64,000 nt of DNA from assembly GCF_051401765.1 (NCBI RefSeq), contig NW_027480438.1:4340001-4404000 (forward strand), given 5' to 3'. The stretch is from Calliopsis andreniformis (Eukaryota > Arthropoda > Insecta > Hymenoptera > Andrenidae). The translations under genes and the position numbers were made by a program. Below are positions 1 through 12,682 of the stretch, piece by piece. The notes below the pieces were generated by a model. The model made no database searches, was not told the DNA's origin, and saw only the letters and a list, made by a program, of their open reading frames with translations. Position 1 is the stretch's first letter; each line of letters starts with the position of its first letter.

Positions 1-390
1 CCTCAATCCTCTATCCTCAATCTTGAATCCTCAATACTCAATCTTCAATCCCCAATCCTCAATCTTCAATCCTCAATCCTCAATCCTCAATCCTCAATCC
101 TCAATCCTCAATGTTCAATCCTCAACAGTCAATCATCAATCTTCAATCCTCAATACTCAATCTTCAATCCTCAATGCTCAATCCTCAACCTTCAATCCTC
201 AATACTCAATCTTCAATCGTCAATCCTCAGTCCTCATCCTCAATCCTCAATCCTCAATCCTCAATCCACAATCCTCAATATTCAATCCTCAATCCTCAAT
301 CCCCAATTCTCAGTCCTCAATCCTCAATCCTCAGACCTCAAACATCAATCCCCAACCGTCAGTCCTCGTCCTCAATCCTCAATCCTCAAT
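1..390 (+). repeat. Truncated D-supra-block upstream segment, joined to an A module
   Basis: Bases 1 to about 387 match 4249-4635 (offset 4248) and the equivalent parts of the other D-headed blocks, including the CCTCAT and CCTCGT hexamers. Instead of running on into the D landmark, the sequence switches near 380-395 to the approach of a type A module. This is a recombination or deletion junction inside perfect heptamers. Confidence 0.8.
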
Positions 391-396
391 CCTCAA

Positions 397-613
397 TCCT
401 CAGTCCTCAAACCACAATCCTGAATCCTCAATCCTGAATCCTCAATCTTCAGCCTTCAGTCCTCAAAATCAGATGTCAATCCTCAATCCTCACTAGAATA
501 TCCTCAGTTCAGAGCTTTCCATACGCAATACTCAGTCTGCAATCTGCAAATCTCTATCCACAAACATCAATTCTCATCACTCAACCCTCAACACTCAGTC
601 CCCAATCCTCAAT
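397..613 (+). repeat. Landmark module, type A
   Basis: Anchor AGAATAT at 495; B follows at 308 bp. Private changes: CTGCAAA in place of CTTCAAA and a CAAAATCAG variant before the anchor. Confidence 0.9.
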
Positions 614-704
614 CTTCAATACTCAATCCTCAACCCTCAATCCTCAATCCTCAATCTTCAATCCTCAATACTCAATCTTCAATCCTCAATCATCAATCCT
701 CAAT

Positions 705-921
705 CCTCAGTCCTCAAACCTCAATTCTGAATCCTCGATCCTGAATCCTCAATCTCCAGCCCTCAGTCCTGAACAATCAGGTGACAATCCTCAATCCTCA
801 ATAGAATATCCTCAATTCACAGTTTTCAATACTCAATACTCAATCTGCAATCTTCAAATCTCTATCCACAGACATCAATTCTCATCACACAACACTCAAC
901 ACTCAGTCCTCAATGTTCAAT
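705..921 (+). repeat. Landmark module, type B
   Basis: Anchor at 803. The upstream part has CCTCGAT, CTCCAGC and CCTGAAC; the core has CCACAGA and ACACAAC, seen only here. Confidence 0.92.
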
Positions 922-1361
922 CCTCAATCCTCAATTCTCAATCTTCAATCCTCAATACTCAATCTTAAATCCTCAATCCTCAACCCTGAATACCCAATCC
1001 TCAATCTTCAATCCTCAATCCTCAATCCTCAATTCTCAATCCTCAATCCTCAACCCTCAATCCTCAATCCTCAATCCTCAATTGTCAACCCTCAATCGTC
1101 AGTCTTCAAACCTCAATATTCAATCTTCAATCCTCAATCCTCAATCCTCAATCCTCAATCCTCATCCTTCATTCCTGAATACCCAATCCTCAATCTTCAA
1201 TCCTCAATCCTCAGTCCTCAAATCTCAATCCTCAATCCTCAGTCCTCAGTCCTTAAACCTCAATCCTCAGCCCTCAGCCCTCATTCTCAATCCTCAATCC
1301 TCAATCCTCAATCCTCAATCTTCAATCCTCAATACTCAATCTTCAATCCTCAATCCTCAAT

Positions 1362-1578
1362 CCTCAGTCCTCAAACCTCAATTCTGAATCCTCAATCCTG
1401 AATCCTCAATCTTCAGCCCTCAGTCCTCAACAATCAGGTGACAATCCTCAATCCTTAATAGAATATCCTCAATTCACAGTTTTCAATACTCAATACTCAA
1501 TCTGCAATCTTCAAATCACTATCCACAAACATCAATTCTCATCACTCAACCCTCAACACTCAGTCCTCAATGTTCAAT
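1362..1578 (+). repeat. Landmark module, type B
   Basis: Anchor at 1460, preceded by CCTTAAT. Core has TCACTAT. Spacing from the previous B is 657, a value repeated in four other B-B pairs. Confidence 0.92.
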
Positions 1579-2647
1579 CCTCAGTCCTCAATTCTCAATC
1601 TTCAATCCTCAATACTCAATCTATAATCCTCAATCCTCAATCCTCAATCTTCAATCCTCAATCCCCAATACTCAATCCTCAATCCTCAATCCTCAATCCT
1701 CAATCATCAATCCTCAGTCTTCAAACCTCAATACTCAATCTCCAATCCTCAATCCTCAATCCTCAATCCTCAATTCTCAATCCTCATCCTTCAATCCTCA
1801 ATTCCCAATCCTCAATCTTCAATCCTCAATCATCAATCCTCAATTCTCAATCCTCAATCCTCAGTCCTCAGTCCTTAAACCTCAATCCTCAACCCTTAGT
1901 CCTCATCCTCAATCCTCAATCCTCAATCCTCAATCCTCAATCCTCAATCTTCAACCCTCAACACTCAGTCCTCAATGTTCAAACCTCAATCCTCAATTCT
2001 CAATCTTCAATTCTCAATACTCAATCTTCAATCCTCATTCCTCAATCCTCAATCCTCAATCCTCAATCCTCAATCCTCAATCATCAATCCTCAATCTTTA
2101 ATACTCAATCCTCTATCCTCAATCCTCAATACTCAATCCTCAATCCTCAATCATCAATCCTCAATCTTCAATCCTCAATACTCAATCTTTAATCCTCAGT
2201 CCTCAATCCTCAATCTTCAGTCTTCAATCCTCAACCCGCAATCCTCAATCCCCAATCCTCAATCCTCAGTCCTCAATCCGCAATATTCAATCCTCAATAC
2301 TCAATCTTCAATCCTCAATCCTCAATCCTCAACCCTCAGTCCTCATTCTTCAATCCTCAATAACCAATCCTCAATCTTCAATCCTCATTCCTCAATCCTC
2401 AATTCTCAATCCTCAATCCTCAATCCTCAGACCTCAAACATAAATACTCAACCCTCAGTCCTCGTCGTCAATCCGCAACACTCAATCCTCAATCCTCAAT
2501 CTTCAATCATCAATATTCAATCTTCAGTACTCAATCCTCAATCCTCAATCCTCAATCCTCAATCCTCAATGTTCAATCCTCGATACCCAATCCTCAATCT
2601 TCAATCCTCAATCCTCAATCCTCAATCCTCAATCCTCAATCCTCAAT

Positions 2648-2864
2648 CCTCAGTCCTCATACCACAATCCTGAATCCTCAATCCTGAATCCTCAATTTTC
2701 AGCCCTCAGTTCTCAACAATCAGTTGTCAATCCTCAATCCTCACTAGAATAACCTCAGTTCAGAGCTTTCCATACGCAGTACTCAATCTGCAATCTTCAA
2801 ATCCCTATTCACAAACATCAATTCCCATCACTCAACCCTCAACACTCAGTCCCCAATCCTCAAT
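2648..2864 (+). repeat. Landmark module, type A
   Basis: The anchor at 2746 is altered to AGAATAA, a change shared only with 24384. CCCTATT and TCCCATC are further variants. Confidence 0.9.
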
Positions 2865-2990
2865 CTGCAATCCTCAATCCTCAACCTTCAATCCTCAATC
2901 CTCAATCTTCAATCCTCAGTACTCAATCTTCAATCCTCAATCCTCAATCCTCAATCCTCAATCCTCAACCTTCAATCCTCAATCCTCAAT

Positions 2991-3207
2991 CCTCAGTCCT
3001 CAAACCTCAATTCTGAATCCTCAATCGTGAATCCTCAATCTTCAGCCCTCAGTCCTCAACATTCAGGTGACAATCCTCAATCCTCAATAGAATATCCTCT
3101 ATTCACAGTTTTCAATACTCAATACTCAATCTGCAATCTTCAAATCACTATCCACAAAAATCAATTTTCATCACTCAACCCTCAACACTCAGTCCTCAAT
3201 GTTCAAT
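2991..3207 (+). repeat. Landmark module, type B
   Basis: Anchor at 3089. CCTCTAT follows the anchor; CATTCAGG replaces CAATCAGG upstream; the core has CCACAAA-AATCAAT and TTTCATC. Confidence 0.9.
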
Positions 3208-3549
3208 CCTCAATCCTCAATTCTCAATCTTCAATCCTCAATACTCGATCTATAATCCTCAATCCTCAATCCTCAATCTTCAATCCCCAATCCTCAATCT
3301 TCAATCCTCAATCCTCAATCCTCAATCCTCAATCCTCAATCCTCAATCTTCAATCCTCTACACTCAATCATCAATCTTCAATCCTCAATACTCAACCTTC
3401 AATCCTCAAAGCTCAATCCTCAACATTCAATCCTCAATACTCAATCTCCAATCGTCAATCCTCAGTCCTCATCCTCAATCCTCAATACTCAATCCTCAAT
3501 CCTCAATCTTCAATCCTCAATACTCAATATTCAACCCTCAATCCTCAAT

Positions 3550-3766
3550 CCTCAGACCTCAAACCTCAATTCTGAATCCTCAATCCTGAATCCTCAATCT
3601 TCAGCCCTCAGTCCTCAACAATCAGGTGAAAATCCTCAATCCTCAATAGAATATCCTCAATTCGCAGCTTTCGATACACAATACTCAATCTGCAATCTTC
3701 AAATCTCTATCCACAAACATCAATTCTCATCACTCAACCCTCAACACTCAGTCCTCAATGTTCAAT
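3550..3766 (+). repeat. Landmark module, subtype B2
   Basis: Anchor at 3648, with TCGCAGC, TTTCGAT and ACACAAT. The upstream heptamer is TGAAAAT instead of TGACAAT. Confidence 0.9.
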
Positions 3767-3885
3767 TCTCAATCCTCAATCCTCAACCCTCAATCCTCAA
3801 TCCTCAATCCTCAATCCTCAATCCTCAACCCTCAATCGTCAGTCTTCACACCTCAATATTCAATCTTCAATCCTCAATCCTCAAT

Positions 3886-4066
3886 CCTGAATCCTCAATC
3901 TTCAGACCTCAGTCCTCAACAATCAGTTGTCAATTCTCAATACTCAATAGAATATCATCAACTCACAGTTTTCAATACTCAATACTGATCTGTAATCTTT
4001 AAATCTCTATCCACAAACATCAATTCTCATCACTCAAACCTCAACACTCAGTCCCCAATCCTCAAT
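3886..4066 (+). repeat. Landmark module, subtype C' with a 6-bp unit
   Basis: Anchor at 3949. Only nine upstream heptamers are recognisable. CATCAAC follows the anchor, and ACTGAT is a 6-bp unit inside the core. Shared with 25740. Confidence 0.85.
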
Positions 4067-4722
4067 CATCAATCCTCAATCCTCAATTCTTAATCCTCAA
4101 TACTCAATGCTCAATCGTTAATCCTCAATCCCCAATCCTTAATTTTCAATCCTCAATCCTCAATCCTCAATCCACAATCCTCAATATTCAATCCTCAATA
4201 CTCAATCTTGCATCCTCAATCCGCAATCCTCAATCCTTAATCCTCAATCCTCAATCCTCTATCCTCAATCTTGAATCCTCAATACTCAATCTTCAATCCC
4301 CAATCCTCAATCTTCAATCCTCAATCCTCAATCCTCAATCCTCAATCCTCAATCCTCAATGTTCAATCCTCAACAGTCAATCATCAATCTTCAATCCTCA
4401 ATACTCAATCTTCAATCCTCAATGCTCAATCCTCAACCTTCAATCCTCAATACTCAATCTTCAATCGTCAATCCTCAGTCCTCATCCTCAATCCTCAATC
4501 CTCAATCCTCAATCCACAATCCTCAATATTCAATCCTCAATCCTCAATCCCCAATTCTCAGTCCTCAATCCTCAATCCTCAGACCTCAAACATCAATCCC
4601 CAACCGTCAGTCCTCGTCCTCAATCCTCAACACTCAATCCTAAATCCTCAATCTTCAATCGTCAATACTAAATCTTCAATGCTCAATCTTCAATCTTCAA
4701 TCCTCAATCCTCAATCCTCAAT

Positions 4723-4896
4723 ATTCAACACACAACCCTCAACCATCAATCCTCAATACTCAACCATCAATACTCAATTCTCAATACTCAATAGCATATC
4801 CTGAATTCTCATGGTTCAATACTCAATCCACAAATACAATAATCAAATCTCAATCCTCAAACATCAATCCTCAACACTCAATACTTAACACTCAAT
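4723..4896 (+). repeat. Landmark module, type D
   Basis: Degenerate anchor AGCATAT at 4793, then CCTGAAT, TCTCATG, GTTCAAT, TACAATA and the 6-bp unit ATCAAA. Preceded by ACACAAC and CATCAAT variants. An E module follows at 202 bp. Confidence 0.88.
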
Positions 4897-5113
4897 CCTC
4901 AGTCCTCAAACCTCAATCCCGAATCCTCAATCCTGAATCCTCAATCTTCAGCCCTCAGTCCTCAACAATCAATTGTCAATCCTCAATCCTCAATAGAATA
5001 TCCTCAATTCACAGTTTTCAATACTCAAACACCATTCTTCAATCTTCAAATCTCAATCCACAAACATCAATTCCCATCACTCAACCCTCAACACTAAGTC
5101 CTCAATATTCAAT
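4897..5113 (+). repeat. Landmark module, type E
   Basis: Anchor at 4995, with CACCATT (CCCCATT in the other copies), TCTCAAT before CCACAAA, TCCCATC, ACTAAGT and ATTCAAT at the end. Confidence 0.88.
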
Positions 5114-5784
5114 CCACAGTCCTCAATCCTCAATCTTCAATCCTCAATCCTCAATCCTCAATCGTCATTACTCAATCCTCAATCGTCAATCCTCAATCCC
5201 CAATCCTCAATCTTCAATCCTCAATCCTCAATCCTCAATCCTCAATAGTCAATCTTCAATCCTCAATACTCAATCTTCAATCCTCAATCATCAATCCTCA
5301 GTCCTCAATCCTCAATCGTCAATCCTCAATCCTCAATCCTCAATTCTCAATCCTCAATCCTCATTCCTCAATCTTCAATCCTCAATACTCAATCCACAAT
5401 CCTCAATATTCAATCCTCAATACTCAATCTTCAATCCACAATCCGCAATCCTCAATCCTCAATCCTCAATCTTCAATCCTCAATCCTCAATCTTGAATAC
5501 TCAATACTCAATCTTCAATCCCCAATCCTCAATCTTCAATCCTCAATCCTCAATCCTCAATCCTCAATCCTCAATCCTCAATCTTCAATCCTCTACACTC
5601 AATCATCAATCTTCAATCCTCAATACTCAACCTTCAATCCTCAAAGCTCAATCCTCAACATTCAATCCTCAATACTCAATCTTCAATCGTCAATCCTCAG
5701 TCCTCATCCTCAATCCTCAATCCTCAATCCTCAATCCTCAATCTTCAATCCTCAATACTCAATATTCAATCCTCAATCCTCAAT

Positions 5785-6001
5785 CCTCAGTCCTCAAACC
5801 TCAATTCTGAATCCTCAATCCTGAATCCTCAATCTTCAGCCCTCAGTCCTCAACAATCAGGTGACAATCCTCAATCCTCAATAGAATATCCTCAATTCGC
5901 AGCTTTCGATACACAATACTCAATCTGCAACCTTCAAATCTCTATCCACAAACATCAATTCTCATCACTCAACCCTCAACACTCAGTCCTCAATGTTCAA
6001 T
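5785..6001 (+). repeat. Landmark module, subtype B2
   Basis: Anchor at 5883, 888 bp after E. TCGCAGC, TTTCGAT and CTGCAAC are present. Confidence 0.92.
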
Positions 6002-6169
6002 CCTCAATCATCAATCCTCAATCTTCAATCGTCAATATTCAAACTTCAATACTCAATCCTCAATCCTCAATCCTCAATCCTCAATCTTCAATGTTCAATC
6101 CTCGATACCCAGTCCTCAACCTTCAATCCTCAATCCTCAATCCTCAATCCTCAATCCTCAATCCTCAAT

Positions 6170-6386
6170 CCTCAGTCCTCAAACCACAATCCTGAATCCT
6201 CAATCCTGAATCCTCAATCTTCAGCCCTGAGTCCTCAACAATCAGATGTCAATCCTCAATCCTCACTAGAATATCCTCAGTTCAGAGCTTTCCATACGCA
6301 ATACTCAGTCTGCAATCTTCAAATCTCTATCCACAAACATCAATTCTCATCACTCAACCCTCAACACTCAGTCCCCAATCCTCAAT
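6170..6386 (+). repeat. Landmark module, type A
   Basis: Anchor at 6268, exactly 55 heptamers after B2. AATCAGA-TGTCAAT upstream and ACTCAGT in the core; CCTGAGT replaces CCTCAGT upstream. Confidence 0.92.
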
Positions 6387-6987
6387 CTTCAATCCTCAAT
6401 ACTCAATCTTCAATCCTCAATCCTCAATCCTCAATCCTCAATTCTCAATCCTTAATCCTCAATCCTCAATCCTCAATCCTCAATCCTCAATCCTCAATCC
6501 TCAATCCTCAATACTAAATATTCAATCCTCAATACTCAAACTTCAATCCTCAATCCTCAATCCTCAATCCTCACTCCTCATTCTTCAATCCCCAATACCC
6601 AATCCTCAATCTTCAATCCTCAAACCTCAATCCTCAATTCTCAATCCTCAATCCTCAATCCTCAATCCTCAATCCTCAGTCCTCAATCCTCAATCCTCAA
6701 TCCTCAATCTTCAATCCTCAATACTCAATCTTCAGTCCTCAATTCTCAATACTCAATACTCAATAATCAGACCTCAACCATCAATACTGAACCCTCAGTC
6801 CTTGTCCTCAATCCACAACCCTCAATCCTCAATCCTCAATCTTCAATCATCAATATTCAATATTCAGTCCTCAATGCTCAATCCTCAATCCTCAATCCTC
6901 AATCCTCAATGTTCAATCCGCAATACCCAATCCTGAATCTTCAATCCTCAATCCTCAATCCTCAATCCCCAATCCTCAATCCTCAAT

Positions 6988-7204
6988 CCTCAGTCCTCAA
7001 ACCTCAATCCTGAATCCTCAATCCTGAATCCTCAATCTTCAGACCTCAGTCCTCAACAATCAGTTGTCAATTCTCAATCCTCAGTAGAATATCATCAATT
7101 CACAGTTTTCAATACACAATACTCAATCTGCAATCTTTAAATCTCTATACACAAACACCAATTATTATCAATCAACCCTCAACTCTCAGTCCCCAAACCT
7201 CAAT
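6988..7204 (+). repeat. Landmark module, type C
   Basis: Anchor at 7086, preceded by CCTCAGT. Core has TCTCTAT-ACACAAA and the variant TATTATC-AATCAAC shared with 16667, 28457 and 34864. Confidence 0.92.
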
Positions 7205-8126
7205 CTTCAATCCTCAACCCTCAATCCTCAATCCTCAATCATCAATCCTCAATCTTCAATACTCAATCCTCAATCCTCAATCCTCAACCCTCAATCCTCA
7301 ATCCTCTATCTTAAATCCTCAAACCTCAATCCTCAATCCACAATCCTCAATTCTCAATCTTCAATCCTCAATACTCAATCTTAAATCCTCAATTCTCAAT
7401 CCTCAATCCTCAATCCTCAATCCTCAATCCTCAATCCTCATCCTTCAATCCTCAATACCCAATCCTCAATCTTCAATCCTCAATCTTCAATCCTCAACTC
7501 TCAATCCTCAACCCTCAGCCCTCAGTCCTTAAACCTCAATCCTCAACCCTCAGCCCTCATCCTCAATCCTCAATCCTCAATCCTCAATCCTTAATCTTCA
7601 CTCCTCAATCCTCAATCCTCAATCCTCAATCCTCAAACCTCAGTCCTCAATACTAAATATTCAATCCTCAATACTCAGTCTTGAATCCTCAATCCTCAAT
7701 CCTCAATCCTCACTCCTCATTCTTCAATCCTCAATACCCAATCCTCAATCTTCAATCCTCAAACCTCAATCCTCAATTCTCAATCCTCAATCCTCAATCC
7801 TCAGTCCTCAATCCTCAATACTCAATCCTCAATCCTCAATCCTCAATCTTCAATCCTCAATACTCAATCTTCAGTCCTCAATTCTCAATACTAAATACTC
7901 AATAATCAGACCTCAACCATCAATACTGAACCCTCAGTCCTTGTCCTCAATCCACAACCCTCAATCCTCAATCCTCAATCTTCAATCATCAATATTCAAT
8001 ATTCAGTCCTCAATCCTCAATCCTCAATCCTCAATCCTCAATCCTCAATGTTCAATCCGCAATACCCAATCATGAATCTTCAATCCTCAATCCTCAATCC
8101 TCTATCCCCAATCCTCAATCCTCAAT

Positions 8127-8343
8127 CCTCAGTCCTCAAGCCTCAATCCTGAATCCTCAATCCTGAATCCTCAATCTTCAGACCTCAGTCCTCAACAATC
8201 AGTTGTCAATTCTCAATCCTCAATAGAATATCATCAATTCACAGTTTTCAATACACAATACTCAATCTGCAATCTTTAAATCTCTATCCACAAACACCAC
8301 TTCTTATCACTCAACCCTCAACTCTCAGTCCCCAAACCTCAAT
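8127..8343 (+). repeat. Landmark module, type C
   Basis: Anchor at 8225, 1139 bp after the previous C. CACCACT replaces CACCAAT, shared with 29589, 36010 and 38981. Confidence 0.92.
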
Positions 8344-8776
8344 CTTCAATCCTCAACCCTCAATCCTCAATCCTCAATCATCAATCCTCAATCTTCAATA
8401 CTCAATCCTCAATCCTCAATCCTCAACCCTCAATCCTCAATCCTCTATCTTAAATCCTCAAACCTCAATCCTCAATCCACAATCCTCAATTCTCAATCTT
8501 CAGTCCTCAATACTCAATCTTAAATCCTCAATCCTCAATCCTCAATCCTCAATCCTCTATCCTCAATCCTCAATCCTCATCCTTCAATCCTCAATACCCA
8601 ATCCTCAATCTTCAATCCTCAATCCTCAATCCTCAATTCTCAATCCTCAACCCTCAGCCCTCAGTCCTTAAACCTCAATCCGCAACCCTCAGCCCTCATC
8701 CTCAATCCTCAATCCTCAATCCTCAATCCTCAATCTTCACTCCTCAATCCTCAATCCTCAATCCTCAATCCTCAAA

Positions 8777-8993
8777 CCTCAGTCCTCAAACCACAATCCT
8801 GAATCCTCAATCCTGAATCCTCAATCTTCAGCCCTCAGTCCTCAACAATCACTTGTCAATCCTCAATCCTCACTAGAATATCCTCAGTTCAGAGCTTTCC
8901 ATACGCAATACTCAATCTGCGATCTCCAAATCTCTATCCACAAACATCAATTCTCATCACTCAACCCTCAACACTCAGTCCCCAATCCTCAAT
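8777..8993 (+). repeat. Landmark module, type A
   Basis: Anchor at 8875, 650 bp after C. AATCACT upstream and CTGCGAT-CTCCAAA in the core mark a sub-lineage shared with 36660, 39631, 49970 and 54389. Confidence 0.92.
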
Positions 8994-9084
8994 CTGCAAT
9001 CCTCAATCCTCAACACTCAATCCTCAATCCTCAACCTTCAATCCTCAATACTCAATCTTCAATCCTCAATCCTCAACACTCAAT

Positions 9085-9301
9085 CCTCAGTCCTCAAACC
9101 TCAATTCTGAATCCTCGATCCTGAATCCTCAATCTCCAGCCCTCAGTCCTGAACAATCAGGTGACAATCCTCAATCCTTAATAGAATATCCTCAATTCAC
9201 AGTTTTCAATACTCAATACTCAATCTGCAATCTTCAAATCTCTATCCACAAACATCAATTCTCATCACTCAACACTCAACACTCAGTCCTCAATGTTCAA
9301 T
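9085..9301 (+). repeat. Landmark module, type B
   Basis: Anchor at 9183, preceded by CCTTAAT; upstream CCTCGAT and CTCCAGC. Follows A by 308 bp. Confidence 0.92.
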
Positions 9302-9741
9302 CCTCAATCCTCAATCCTTAATTCTCAATCTTCAATCCTCAATACTCAATCTTAAATCCTCAATCCTCAATCCTCAATACCAAACCCTCAATCTTCAATC
9401 CTCAATCCTCAATCCTCAATTCTCAATCCTCAATCCTCAACCCTCAATCCTCAATCCTCAATCCTCAATCCTCAATCCTCAATCCTCAACCCTCAATCGT
9501 CAGTCTTCAAACCTCAATATTCAATCTTCAATCCTCAATCCTCAATCCTCAATCCTCAATCCTCATCCTTCATTCCTCAATACCCAATCCTCAATCTTCA
9601 ATCCTCAATCCTCAATCCTCAATTCTCAATCCTCAATCCTCAGTCCTCAGTCCTTAAACCTCAATCCTCAGCCCTCAGCCCACATCCTCAATCCTCAATC
9701 CTCAATCCTCAATCCTCAACCTTCAATCCTCAATCCTCAAT

Positions 9742-9958
9742 CCTCAGTCCTCAAACCTCAATTCTGAATCCTCAATCCTGAATCCTCAATCTTCAGCCCT
9801 CAGTCCTCAACAATCAGGTGACAATCCTCAATCCTCAATAGAATATCCTCTATTCACAGTTTTCAATACTCAATACTCAATCTGCAATCTTCAAATCACT
9901 ATCCAGAAACATTAATTCTCATCACTCAACCCTCAACACTCAGTCCTCAATGTTCAAT
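9742..9958 (+). repeat. Landmark module, type B
   Basis: Anchor at 9840, followed by CCTCTAT. CCAGAAA replaces CCACAAA; CATTAAT is private to this copy. Confidence 0.92.
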
Positions 9959-10468
9959 CCTCAATCCTCAATCCTCAATCTTCAATCCTCAATACTCAAT
10001 CTATAATCCTCAATCCTCAACCCTCAATCTTCAATCCTCAATCCCCAATACTCAATCTTCAATCCTCAATCCTCAATCCTCAATCATCAATCCTCAATCT
10101 TCAATACTCAATCCTCAATCCTCAATCCTCAATCCTCAATCCTCAATCCTCAATCATCAATCCTCAATCTTCAATCCTCAACACTCAATCTTTAATCCTC
10201 AATCTTCAGTCCTCAATCCTCAATCCTCAACCCTCAATCCTCAATCCTCACACCTCAAACATCAATACTCAACCCTCAGTCCTCGTCCTCAATCCACAAC
10301 GCTCAATCCTCAATCCCCAATCTTCAATCATCAACATTCAATCTTCAGTCCTCAATCCTCAATCCTCAATCCTCAATCCTCATTTCTCAATGTTCAATCA
10401 GCAATACCCAACCCTCAATCTTCAATCCTCAATCCTCAATCCTCAATCCTCACTCCTCAATCCTCAAT

Positions 10469-10685
10469 CCTCAGTCCTCAAACCTCAATCCTGAATCCTC
10501 AATCCTGAATCCTCAATCTTCAGACCTCAGTCCTCAACAATCAGTTGTCAATTCTCAATCCTCCATAGAATATCATCAATTCACAGTTTTCAATACTCAA
10601 TACTGAATCTGTAATCTTTAAATCTCTATCCACAAACATCAATTCTCATCACTCAATCCTCAACACTCAGTCCCCAATCCTCAAT
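10469..10685 (+). repeat. Landmark module, subtype C'
   Basis: Anchor at 10567, preceded by CCTCCAT. Core has ACTGAAT-CTGTAAT and CTTTAAA, then CATCAAT rather than CACCAAT. Confidence 0.92.
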
Positions 10686-10854
10686 CATCAATCCTCAATA
10701 CTCAATCCTCAATCCTCAATCCTCAATCTTCAATCCTCAATACTCAATCATCAATCCTCAAACCTCAATCCTCAATCCTCAATCCTCAACCCTCAATCGT
10801 GAGTCTTCAAACCTCAATACTCAATCTTCAATCCTCAATCCTCAATCCTCAATC

Positions 10855-11552
10855 CTCAATCCTCAATCCTCATCCTTCAATCCTCAATACGCAATCCTCA
10901 ATCTTTAATCCTCAATCCTCAATCCTCAATTCTCAATCCTCAATCCTCAGTCCTCAGTCCTTAAACCTCAGTCCTCAACCCTCAGCCCTCATCATCAATC
11001 CTCAATCCTCAATCCTCAATCCTCAATTCTCAATCTTCAACCCTCAACACTCAGTCCTCAATGTTCAAACCTCAATCCTCAATTCTCAATCTTCAATCCT
11101 CAATACTCAATCTTCAATCCTCAATCCTCAATACTCAATCCTCAGTACTCAATCCTCAAACCGCAATCATCAATCCTCAATCTTCAATACTCAATCCTCA
11201 ATCCTCAATCCTCAATCCTCATCCTTCAATCCTCAATACGCAATCCTCAATCTTTAATCCTCAATCCTCAATCCTCAATTCTCAATCCTCAATCCTCAGT
11301 CCTCAGTCCTTAAACCTCAGTCCTCAACCCTCAGCCCTCATCATCAATCCTCAATGCTCAATCCTCAATCCTCAATTCTCAATCTTCAACCCTCAACACT
11401 CAGTCCTCAATGTTCAAACCTCAATCCTCAATTCTCAATCTTCAATCCTCAATACTCAATCTTCAATCCTCAATCCTCAATACTCAATCCTCAGTACTCA
11501 ATCCTCAAACCGCAATCATCAATCCTCAATCTTCAATACTCAATCCTCAATC
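10855..11552 (+). repeat. 349-bp tandem duplication (two copies)
   Basis: CATCCTTCAAT with the following ATACGCAAT recurs at 10871 and 11220, and GTTCAAACC recurs at 11061 and 11410, both exactly 349 bp apart. The equivalent interval in block IV (41323 to 42614) is 349 bp shorter and has one copy, so this duplication is private to block I. 349 is 49 heptamers plus 6. Confidence 0.9.
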
Positions 11553-12108
11553 CTCAATCCTCAATACTCAATCCTCAATCCTCAATCATCAATCCTCAAT
11601 CTTTAATCCTCAATACTCAATCTTTAATCCTCAGTCCTCAATCCTCAATCTTCAATCTTTAATCCTCAACCCGCAATCCTCAATCCTCAATCCTCAATCC
11701 TCAGTCCTCAATCCGCAATCTTCAATCCTCAGCCCTCATCCTCAATCCTCAATCCTCAGACCTCAAACATAAATACTCAACCCTCAGTCCTCGTCCTCAA
11801 TCCGCAACCCTCAATCCTCAATGCTCAATCTTCAATCATCAATATTCAATCTTCAATCCTCAACCCTCAATCCTCAATCCTCAATCCTCATTCCACAATC
11901 CTCGGACCTCAAACATGAATACTCAACCCTCAGTCCTCGTCCTCAATCCACAACCCTCGATCCTCAATCCTCAATCTTCAATCATCAATATTCAATCTTC
12001 AGTCCTCAATCCTCAATCCTCAATCCTCAATGTTCAGTCCGCAATACCCAGCCCTCAATCTTCGATCCTCAATGCTCAATCCTCAGTCCTCAATCCTCAA
12101 TCCTCAAT

Positions 12109-12325
12109 CCTCAGTCCTCAAACCTCAATCCTGAAACCTCAATCCTGAATCCTCAATCTTCAGCCCTCAGTCGTCAATAATCAATAGTCAATTCTCAATC
12201 ATCAATAGAATATCCTCAATTCACAGTTTTCAATAATCAATCCCCATTCTTCAATCTTCAAATCTCAATCCACAAACATCAATTCCCATCACTCAACCCT
12301 CAACACTAAGTCCTCAATCTTCAAT
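12109..12325 (+). repeat. Landmark module, type E
   Basis: Anchor at 12207, preceded by AATCAAT-AGTCAAT and CATCAAT. Core has AATCAAT-CCCCATT and ACTAAGT. Confidence 0.9.
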
Positions 12326-12479
12326 CCTCAATCCTCAATCCTCAACCTCCAATCCTCAATACTCAATCTTCAATCCGCAATCTTCAATTCTCAATCCTCA
12401 ATTCTCAATCCTCAATCGTCAATCCTCAATCCTCAATCTTCAATCCTCAATACTCAATCTTCAATCCTCAATCCTCAAT

Positions 12480-12682
12480 CCTCAGTCCTCAAACCTCAAT
12501 TCTGAATCATCAATCTCCAGCCCTCAGTCCTGAACAATCAGGTGACAATTCTCAATCCTCAATAGAATATCCCCAATTCACAGTTTTCAATACTCAATGC
12601 TCAATCTGCAATCTACAAATCTCTATCCACAAACATCAATTCTCATCACTCAACCCTCAATACTCAGTCCTCAATGTTCAAT
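12480..12682 (+). repeat. Landmark module, type B, short upstream part
   Basis: Anchor at 12564. The upstream part has 12 heptamers instead of 14 (TCTGAAT-CATCAAT-CTCCAGC). CCCCAAT follows the anchor and GCTCAAT precedes CTGCAAT; CTACAAA is private. Confidence 0.9.

Larger units (their letters stand above)
397..6162 (+). repeat. Long duplicated block, copy 1 (partner 22077-27960)
   Basis: The landmark order A-B-B-A-B-B2-C'-D-E-B2 is shared with 22077-27960. Anchors 803, 1460 and 2746 pair with 22441, 23098 and 24384 at offset 21638. Anchors 3089, 3648 and 3949 pair at 21791, and 4793, 4995 and 5883 pair at 21798. The steps between offsets are a 153-bp length difference near 2900 and one heptamer. 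Rare private variants are shared, such as AGAATAA at the anchor of 2746 and 24384, so the copies are recent. Confidence 0.9.

Noticed and set aside
23..496. Repeated 157-177-codon frames at 23, 4271, 13859, 26069 and 32049
   Set aside because: Recurrence reflects the D-headed supra-blocks, not a gene family; a second frame in the same place reads the same heptads.
554..575. CTATCCACAAAC in nearly every landmark, one base from a bacterial DnaA box
   Set aside because: It is two ordinary diverged heptamers (TCTCTAT and CCACAAA) in register; no origin context and the array is not bacterial in character.
397..613. Landmark module as a transposon remnant
   Set aside because: No terminal repeats, target duplication or coding trace, and all of it decomposes into heptamers in phase with the array.
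4723..4896. Type D as an unrelated element
   Set aside because: AGCATAT, CCACAAA, CCTCAAA-CATCAAT and the same downstream approach to E show it is a diverged landmark of the same origin.
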